Positions 1-5,445 of a stretch of DNA of 6,657 nt are shown piece by piece. The translations under genes were made by a program, and so were the position numbers. The stretch's first letter is position 1, and each line of letters begins with the position of its first letter. The stretch covers positions 1 through 6,657 of the forward strand of contig JAAOII010000015.1 in NCBI GenBank assembly GCA_015163845.1, given 5' to 3'. This stretch comes from Candidatus Portiera sp. Lineage in GTDB: Bacteria > Pseudomonadota > Gammaproteobacteria > CBDBNL01 > JAAOII01. The notes beneath the pieces were generated by a model. It was not told where the DNA came from, searched no databases, and saw only the letters and a list, made by a program, of their open reading frames with translations.

Positions 1-904
1 TGCTCTCGGTGGTATTGATTACCTGCACTATGGCTATTGGGATATTAAAACGAAACCTACAATAGGTGGGCTTTTCAAGGCACAAGATAAACACACCAAA
101 GAGCTACTAAATCTACTTGATAAGCGGGCAGCCGCAATCAAAAAGAATAGAAGTAAAAAGAATAAAAGTAAAACGGTTAAGACAAAAACTTTACGCATCT
201 TAGACATTGGTTGTGGCAGTGGCAAGATATTAAGCGAATTATTGGAAAAGGGCTATCAAGCGGATGGCATGGTCCCTTCTGATTGTCTCTATGAGGCAAG
301 TTGTGATAATGTCAATGAAATCAAACTTAGTAAGAATAAAACTCATGCTGAAAATGCCAAGAACTGCAAAGTTTATAAGTGCTATCTTGAGGACTTCTAT
401 ACCAACACCCCCAAAGTCAAATATGACATTCTACTCTTCAGTGAAAGTTTCCAATATATTAAATACAAACTTTTATATGAAAATATTGATAAGCTATTAG
501 ACGATAATGGAGAGATTATCATCTCCGACTTTTTCGCCAAAGAAAAGAGTCAAGGGGCAGCTAATTTCGGTGGCGGACACCTACTAAATAAATTCTATGC
601 TGACACAAAGAATTCAGGAATTAAAATTATCAGTGACAAAGATATCACCAAATACATGGCTCCTAATCTCGATTTGCTCCATGACATCTTAATGGATAAA
701 TTATTGCCATCATCGCGTCTTCTAGATGAGTTCCTAAAAACACGAGGTCGTTTCATATACTCCGTCTTGAAATTCCTAGGCCGCAAAAGCTTAAAGAAAA
801 TAAACTATAAGTATTTCTCTGGGCAAAGAACAGCCAAGGAGTTTAGCAAATCAAAAAGCTACCGAATGCTAGTATTAAGCAATAAATTACACAATTCTAA
901 ATAA
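1..904 (+). CDS. Class I SAM-dependent methyltransferase, copy 1 (5' partial)
   Basis: This is probably a small-molecule or lipid methyltransferase using S-adenosylmethionine; the substrate is not recognisable. The frame is open from base 2, and its first residues (ALGGIDYLHYGYWD) match residues 13-26 of the next gene, so only about 12 N-terminal residues lie outside the window. The ATG at 242 is internal, because the motif I glycine loop LDIGCGSGK (about 201-227) lies upstream of it. Later landmarks are YDILLFSESFQYI, GEIIISDFF and a basic C-terminal region ending in SYRMLVLSNKLHNSK. Where class I enzymes usually have an acidic residue after strand beta 2, this protein reads DGMVPSD. A lysine-rich linker carrying a 15-bp tandem repeat separates the N-terminal segment from motif I. 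The protein is a paralogue of the following gene (about 73% identity) and ends with TAA, 155 bases before it. The fold is confident; the function is open. Confidence 0.87.
   Translation, partial: ALGGIDYLHYGYWDIKTKPTIGGLFKAQDKHTKELLNLLDKRAAAIKKNRSKKNKSKTVKTKTLRILDIGCGSGKILSELLEKGYQADGMVPSDCLYEASCDNVNEIKLSKNKTHAENAKNCKVYKCYLEDFYTNTPKVKYDILLFSESFQYIKYKLLYENIDKLLDDNGEIIISDFFAKEKSQGAANFGGGHLLNKFYADTKNSGIKIISDKDITKYMAPNLDLLHDILMDKLLPSSRLLDEFLKTRGRFIYSVLKFLGRKSLKKINYKYFSGQRTAKEFSKSKSYRMLVLSNKLHNSK
140..169 (+). repeat. 15-bp tandem repeat in the methyltransferase linker
   Basis: Two adjacent 15-base units, AAAAAGAATAGAAGT and AAAAAGAATAAAAGT, differ at one base. They lie in the coding frame and encode the lysine-rich stretch KNRSK-KNKSK just before motif I of methyltransferase copy 1. 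The second methyltransferase lacks this repeat and its linker is three residues shorter. This suggests length change by slippage in a tolerant linker. The unit is a multiple of three, so copy-number change would not shift the frame. Confidence 0.8.
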
Positions 905-1059
905 TCAGTTATAATTAATTAATAGATAATACTTTCCGCTATTATTTTCATTGATCTACTTGGTAATCCAATATTTTTTATAGAGCTATTTGAGTAATTA
1001 CTGGTGTGTATCTGTTCTAGATAATTAAAATTTATTTAATACTTATATGTTATATACTC
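905..1059 (+). other. AT-rich intergenic spacer between the two methyltransferase genes
   Basis: The spacer is 155 bases of strongly AT-rich sequence with no supported ORF. It includes a 10-bp AT palindrome, ATTAATTAAT, at 914-923. A weak promoter for the second methyltransferase and ubiA could lie here: there is a TTGATC at 951-956 and several TATA-like hexamers downstream, such as TATACT at 1053-1058. None pairs with a good -35 box at proper spacing, so I do not call a promoter. I see no GC-rich hairpin with a T-tract that would serve as a terminator for the first gene. No Shine-Dalgarno sequence precedes the ATG at 1060. Confidence 0.5.
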
Positions 1060-1974
1060 ATGGATAGTAGGGATTTCGGATTAGAATTAGCCCAAGTTCT
1101 CGGTGTTTCAAACTATTTACACTTTGGCTATTGGGACCCTACAAAGAAAGCTACTTTAGGTGGTCTTTTTAAGGCACAAGAAAAGCATACTGAAGTTCTG
1201 CTCAAGTTTTTGAATAAACGAGCAGCACAGATAGAGGCGATACAGAAAAAATCTAAAATCACCAAGCAAAAACCTTTACGTATTTTAGACATTGGATGTG
1301 GCAGTGGCAAAATATTGGGCAAATTATTAGAGTGTGGTTATCAGGTAGATGGCATAATCCCCTCTGACCACCTCTACGAAGCTACTTGTGATAATGTCAA
1401 TAGAATCAAACTTAGTAAGAATAAAACCCACGCCAAAAATGCCAGAGAATCTAAAGTGTATAAGTGCTATCTTGATGACTTTTATGCCAAAGCACCTAAA
1501 AGCAAATATGATATCCTGCTATTTTGTGAAAGCTTTCAATATATTAACTACAAACTTTTATATGAAAATATTAATAATTTGTTGAAAGAGAATGGCGAGA
1601 TTATAATCTCTGATTACTTTACTATACCGCAAAGCGATGGTGCAGCGAGTTTTTCCGGCGGGCACCGCTTAGATAAGTTCTATGCTTATACAAAGAGCTC
1701 ACAACTTAATATAGCCAATGACCAAGATATCTCTAAGTATATGGCTCCCAGCATGGATTTAATAAATGATATTTTAATGAATAAATTATTGCCCTCATCA
1801 AATATTTTAGATGAATTTCTAAAATCACGAGGCATTTTCATATACTCCGCCTTAAAATTTCTAGGCCGCAAAAGCTTAAAGAAAATAGAGAAAAGGTATT
1901 TCTCCGGTACAATAACAGCTGAGGTGTTCAATAAATCCAAAAGCTACCGAATGCTGGTCCTAAAAACTAAATAA
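1060..1974 (+). CDS. Class I SAM-dependent methyltransferase, copy 2
   Basis: This is a complete 304-residue soluble protein and a tandem paralogue of the gene before it. An N-terminal segment with NYLHFGYWD (residues 18-26) and GGLFKAQEKHT leads through a lysine-rich linker (about 57-72) to the SAM-binding loop LDIGCGSGK (76-84). Strand beta 4, YDILLFCESFQYI, is at 150-162, and GEIIISDYF at 179-187 is the beta 5 region. A GGH (200-202) and a basic C-terminus (about 252-304) follow. The acidic residue usually found at the end of beta 2 is replaced in DGIIPSD (97-103). The start is the first ATG after an in-frame TAG at 1018-1020, and the product begins MDSRDFGLELAQVLG; there is no visible ribosome-binding site. 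ubiA begins 8 bases after the stop, so the two are probably cotranscribed. This arrangement suggests, but does not prove, a prenylated or membrane-associated substrate. It lacks specific resemblance to UbiG or UbiE. Confidence 0.9.
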   Translation: MDSRDFGLELAQVLGVSNYLHFGYWDPTKKATLGGLFKAQEKHTEVLLKFLNKRAAQIEAIQKKSKITKQKPLRILDIGCGSGKILGKLLECGYQVDGIIPSDHLYEATCDNVNRIKLSKNKTHAKNARESKVYKCYLDDFYAKAPKSKYDILLFCESFQYINYKLLYENINNLLKENGEIIISDYFTIPQSDGAASFSGGHRLDKFYAYTKSSQLNIANDQDISKYMAPSMDLINDILMNKLLPSSNILDEFLKSRGIFIYSALKFLGRKSLKKIEKRYFSGTITAEVFNKSKSYRMLVLKTK

Positions 1975-1982
1975 CATAAAAC

Positions 1983-2930
1983 TTGCCGATTACTCCCGCA
2001 ACCGGCTTTAGTAAATTATGGGCTTATGCTCGCTTGATGAGATGGCATCAATTAGCGGGTTTCTATTTGATTCTGCCATCTACCTTGTGGGGTTTAGCGG
2101 CAGCTTTTAACCACTCAACAGGGGAACAATCTTATTCAAGCATAACATTGTTAATCCCATACCTCAATACTCCCCAATTCCATGAACTGGTATATTCACC
2201 AGTTACTTTATTAATTATTTTCACAATTGGATCTTTAATAATGCGTAGTGCTGGTTGCATAATCAATGACTTTTGGGACATTGATATTGACCCTCAAGTT
2301 CAACGTACCAAGACACGGCCGCTCGCAAGTGGTGAGCTTGCTCGGAATGATGTGCTGTGGTTATTTGGTGGGTTATTGGTCGTAGCCCTATCCTTAGTAA
2401 TGTTATTACCCCCCCTTACCCTTGTCTTGAGTGTAGTAGGGGTTGCTGGAACATGCCTCTATCCCCTCGCCAAGAGATTTATTAAAGTCCCGCAACTTGT
2501 TTTAGGGCTGGTATTTAGCTGGGGCACCATCATGGCTTGGAGTGCAGTTACCAATGATTTAGGACATTGGGATCCTTGGTTACTCTGGCTGTGCAATATT
2601 ATATGGATAATATCTTACGATTTACAATATGCCTTGTATGATGAGCAAGACGACAAGAGGATTGGGATTAATTCTGGCGCCCTTTATTTCGGCAAGAACA
2701 CTGGAAGAGTTATAGTGGCGCTACAGGTGCTATTACTAATACTCTTAGGTTTACGAGGATGGTTGGCTCAGGCAGGGTTAAGCTTTTATGTCATCTTAAC
2801 GGTCGGAGCAGTATTTTTTGCTTTGTGTTTTTTATTCACCAAGGGTTATGTACATCGTGAAAACTGCCTAACTTCTTTCAAGAAAAATCACTGGTTTGGC
2901 TGGCTTATATTAATTGGCATAATAGTATAA
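1983..2930 (+). CDS. ubiA: 4-hydroxybenzoate polyprenyltransferase (UbiA)
   Basis: UbiA is an integral inner-membrane enzyme that attaches a polyprenyl chain to 4-hydroxybenzoate in ubiquinone biosynthesis. The 315-residue product shows both Mg/diphosphate-binding motifs: NDFWDIDID (N95, D96, D99, D103) followed by RTKTRPLASG (108-117), and YDLQYALYDEQDD (212-224) followed by KRIGIN. Multiple hydrophobic helices alternate with short loops, and the LPQVVLG/MAF region of E. coli has its counterpart in VPQLVLGLVFSWGTIMAW. It is about 25 residues longer than the E. coli enzyme (290), because the loop between the first two helices (about 41-75) is longer. The start is a TTG: an in-frame TAA lies 6 bases upstream, and the first ATG (2037) would cut into the conserved ARLMR segment. 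The gene follows the methyltransferase by 8 bases with no Shine-Dalgarno motif. The substrate is inferred from the close motif match. Confidence 0.94.
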   Translation: MPITPATGFSKLWAYARLMRWHQLAGFYLILPSTLWGLAAAFNHSTGEQSYSSITLLIPYLNTPQFHELVYSPVTLLIIFTIGSLIMRSAGCIINDFWDIDIDPQVQRTKTRPLASGELARNDVLWLFGGLLVVALSLVMLLPPLTLVLSVVGVAGTCLYPLAKRFIKVPQLVLGLVFSWGTIMAWSAVTNDLGHWDPWLLWLCNIIWIISYDLQYALYDEQDDKRIGINSGALYFGKNTGRVIVALQVLLLILLGLRGWLAQAGLSFYVILTVGAVFFALCFLFTKGYVHRENCLTSFKKNHWFGWLILIGIIV

Positions 2931-2940
2931 ACCCTTGACT

Positions 2941-2964
2941 TCTACTTCTACCTCTACCTCTATA
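2941..2964. repeat. 6-bp tandem repeat in the convergent intergenic gap
   Basis: Four hexamers, TCTACT, TCTACC, TCTACC and TCTATA, lie in the 50-base gap (2931-2980) between the 3' ends of ubiA and the ABC transporter gene. The array is non-coding. The rest of the gap holds a G-rich run (GGAGGGGG, 2967-2974). The only hairpin I can draw pairs CCTC (2957-2960) with GAGG (2968-2971), which is too weak to call a terminator. Confidence 0.7.
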
Positions 2965-2980
2965 GCGGAGGGGGATCGGC

Positions 2981-4786
2981 CTAGACCTTTAATAACTTGC
3001 CGTCCTTCATCTCGTATACCAAGTCGGCTTGTTTGAGAGCACTGCTTCTATGAGCTATAATCAACGAGGTTATCTTAGGGAAGTTTTTATTGAGTGACTT
3101 ATGTAGCTTCTCTTCGGTCTTTTCATCAAGAGCTGAAGTCGCCTCATCTAAAATTAAAATGTTTGGCTTAGTGAGTAATGCTCGTGCTATAGCTAAACGT
3201 TGGAGTTGTCCACCAGACATACGCACTCCTCTATTGCCTATATTACTGTCTAACTTTTTAGGCATGCCCATAACCGTCTCATCCAATTGTGCAACCTTTA
3301 GTGCATCCCATAATTCATCTTCTTCATAATCAACACCTAAACACAAGTTATTCCTTAAGGTCGTATTGAGCTGTGATGGATGTTGCATCACCGTAGCAAC
3401 ATTCTCTCTAATCATCTTGTAGCCAATCTTCTCCAAGGGTACTCCATCATAATAGATGTCCCCTTCTGTCTTATGATATAAACCCATTAAGACCTGAACC
3501 AATGTTGATTTGCCACATCCGCTCTCACCTTTTATACCAATCTTCTTACCCGCCTCAAGATGTAATGAGACCTTACGCAAAACTGGGTCATTGACATTGT
3601 AACTGAACCCAAGATTCTCAACCTTAAGAGATACTGGTTCTCCACGTTCAAAAGGATTTATCTCACATTTGAAATCCTTCTCATAAGGCATGGACAATAA
3701 GTTATTAATTCTCTCCAATGCCCCATTGGCACTATGGAAACTATATTGTATTTGTAATACTGATTGAACAGCTCCAAGTGTGAACCATAAATATCCAATC
3801 ATAGCAAACATTTCACCTATAGTTAAAGTCGTAACAGCTACCAAAGCAATAGCAAAAGCACGAAATATATCAAAGCCAAACATAAACACAAACATGCTCA
3901 ATCTTTCAGCAGTATCATTCAACCAGCTAAACCTCATAGATGAGTGTCTAACGTCCTTAGAAAAGTCATCCAATTGAGAGAAAAATTGTTCTTCTCTATT
4001 ACTAACTTTGATCTGGCGGATTGCTTCAAAAGTTTCGGTTAATGAGGACTGAAATACCTCAACACTTTGATTCTCTTTCTGCTTGAGCCCCTTAATGTAT
4101 TTGCCTAACTTTTGCGATAATATTCCAACTAGAGGATTAAATAATACCAAAAATAATGTCAGCAATGGACTTATCCACAACATCACGAATATCACACCGA
4201 TTAAAGATAGAGCACCTATTAAGAACTTACTAAGGGCCGCACTCATAAAGTCATCTATGGTGTTGATATCAGTTGTAAAGTGATTAGCTATCTTACCTGC
4301 CCCCAGTGTTTCAAACTCACCAACTGATACCCGCCGCAAATAATTTAGTGCCTTAATACGTATTTCATAAATGATACCCTTAGATATAATCGAGAATATT
4401 CTTGTCTGCATTATGTCCAGCCCCAAACCAATGAACCGCAAGCACACACTAAAAACAGTTATGAATATCACATAACCATAAGTATTCTCTAAGTAGGGTG
4501 GTAACACTTTCTGCAATATAGGGACTAACCTACCTGGTTCATTGAGCACCACCTCATCCACCAACAAGGGCAATAACAAAGGTAATGATATTGTAGCCAA
4601 CATTGAGAATAATGCCAGCATATTTGCCCGAGCTAATTCAATCTTATGTCTAGTTATATCTTGAAATATCCCACCCCAACTAATAGCATTCTCACTAGTA
4701 GGTTTTTCTTTAATTTTACGTATTATCTCCTTGGGCTTAATATATGCATCGCCCCTACCAAAGCTACGTCCCCTGCCTCTAGCCAT
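2981..4786 (-). CDS. ABC exporter half-transporter, fused membrane and ATPase domains
   Basis: This 601-residue protein has the ABCB/MsbA-like layout: an N-terminal six-helix exporter domain (about 50-345) and a C-terminal nucleotide-binding domain (about 385-601). It should work as a dimer exporting an unknown substrate across the inner membrane. The ATPase is intact: Walker A GESGCGKST (420-428), Q-loop Q468, signature MSGGQ (523-527), Walker B ILILDE (543-548), D-loop SALD (551-554) and H-loop H579. The coupling region FETLGAGKIANHFTTDI (158-174) is typical of exporters. There is no peptidase-C39 domain, so it is not a bacteriocin-type processing exporter. The N-terminus, MARGRGRSFGRG, is unusually Arg/Gly-rich. 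Its ATG shares one base with the stop of the HAD gene (TAATG), and no Shine-Dalgarno is seen, so translation is probably coupled to that gene. The stop TAG is at 2981-2983. The substrate cannot be read from the sequence. Confidence 0.93.
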   Translation of the reverse strand: MARGRGRSFGRGDAYIKPKEIIRKIKEKPTSENAISWGGIFQDITRHKIELARANMLALFSMLATISLPLLLPLLVDEVVLNEPGRLVPILQKVLPPYLENTYGYVIFITVFSVCLRFIGLGLDIMQTRIFSIISKGIIYEIRIKALNYLRRVSVGEFETLGAGKIANHFTTDINTIDDFMSAALSKFLIGALSLIGVIFVMLWISPLLTLFLVLFNPLVGILSQKLGKYIKGLKQKENQSVEVFQSSLTETFEAIRQIKVSNREEQFFSQLDDFSKDVRHSSMRFSWLNDTAERLSMFVFMFGFDIFRAFAIALVAVTTLTIGEMFAMIGYLWFTLGAVQSVLQIQYSFHSANGALERINNLLSMPYEKDFKCEINPFERGEPVSLKVENLGFSYNVNDPVLRKVSLHLEAGKKIGIKGESGCGKSTLVQVLMGLYHKTEGDIYYDGVPLEKIGYKMIRENVATVMQHPSQLNTTLRNNLCLGVDYEEDELWDALKVAQLDETVMGMPKKLDSNIGNRGVRMSGGQLQRLAIARALLTKPNILILDEATSALDEKTEEKLHKSLNKNFPKITSLIIAHRSSALKQADLVYEMKDGKLLKV

Positions 4787-5445
4787 TATTTATTAAAAGT
4801 TATAATACGCCAACCCTTTTTCTTACTGACTTCCCTAAGTTGCTCATCAACATTAACTGGCCTAGGGTAACCAACCGCCTCTAATAACGGCAAATCATTA
4901 ATGGAGTCACTATAGAAATATGCAGTGGCTAATTGATGACCGGGATTTTCTGCAAGCCAAAGATGCATATTAGTCACCTTGCCCTCACCAAAATTAGGTG
5001 CGCCATAGTGCCTGCCAGTATAGCCATCATCTGAAATCTCTAGTTTAGTTGCAATTAAGTAATCAGTTTTCAGATACTCCACAACTGGTCGGCAGACAAA
5101 CTCATTAGTTGCAGTTGAAATAATTAGTGTGTGATTGCGTTTCCTATGCATCTCAAAGCGATCTCGAGCATTAGGACAAATCATTGGCATAACTTTTTCT
5201 TTGAAGTATTCTTTACGCAATATTTTTAGCTTGCTTATGTGGATGGAGTTAAGTATGCCATAAGCAAACTCAGAGTACTCATCAAAATCTAAATGCCCTC
5301 CTACATAATCTTCATAGAACTTTTGGTTCATTCTTTCAACTCGTTCTTTATCCACTTGGTCATGCTGAATCAAGAAACTTAGCCATGCCGAGTCACTATC
5401 TCCCCGTAAAATAGTGTTGTCCAAATCAAATATTGCTAAAGTCAT
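4786..5445 (-). CDS. HAD-superfamily IB hydrolase (SerB/CicA-like phosphatase)
   Basis: This is a 219-residue cytoplasmic phosphatase of HAD subfamily IB, relatives of which include phosphoserine phosphatase and CicA. All catalytic motifs are present: motif I DLDNT (7-11, nucleophile D7 and acid/base D9), motif II IISTATN with S110, the motif III lysine in GEGK (K156), and motif IV YSDSINDLPLL with D180 and D184. The cap region lies between motifs I and II (about 15-95). The C-terminal pattern PVNVDEQL followed by KKGWRIITF is typical of this subfamily. The start ATG overlaps the stop of the upstream Kef gene as ATGA (5442-5445), and the stop overlaps the start of the ABC gene by one base. 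The upstream 12-bp repeat forms the leader, with no Shine-Dalgarno. The natural substrate is unknown: many HAD-IB proteins are annotated as phosphoserine or histidinol phosphatases without direct evidence. Confidence 0.92.
   Translation of the reverse strand: MTLAIFDLDNTILRGDSDSAWLSFLIQHDQVDKERVERMNQKFYEDYVGGHLDFDEYSEFAYGILNSIHISKLKILRKEYFKEKVMPMICPNARDRFEMHRKRNHTLIISTATNEFVCRPVVEYLKTDYLIATKLEISDDGYTGRHYGAPNFGEGKVTNMHLWLAENPGHQLATAYFYSDSINDLPLLEAVGYPRPVNVDEQLREVSKKKGWRIITFNK

Noticed and set aside
34..225. Minus-strand hydrophobic small ORF, with a similar one at 1128-1322
   Set aside because: Both lie antisense to the same part of the two methyltransferase paralogues, so their resemblance is a shadow of the sense-strand duplication. 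There is no ribosome-binding site and the sense frames are clearly real.
242..904. A complete 220-residue gene starting at ATG 242
   Set aside because: The same frame is open back to base 2 and contains the SAM-binding loop LDIGCGSGK and the N-terminal block shared with the second copy. The ATG is internal and the gene is simply cut by the window edge.
1030..1058. Promoter with TATACT as -10 just before the second methyltransferase
   Set aside because: It lies only a few bases from the ATG, so transcription would begin at or inside the gene. No -35 box at suitable spacing is visible, and AT-rich sequence gives many chance matches.
2936..2966. Minus-strand reading RGRGRSRS in the convergent gap, similar to the ABC N-terminus MARGRGRSFGRG
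   Set aside because: It is in a different frame from the ABC gene, has no start codon or continuation into a domain, and the likeness is explained by short purine-rich repeats. I see no evidence for a duplicated gene fragment.
2957..2971. Possible terminator hairpin CCTC-loop-GAGG
   Set aside because: The stem is only four base pairs with a seven-base loop and no T-tract follows, so it is too weak to support a terminator call.
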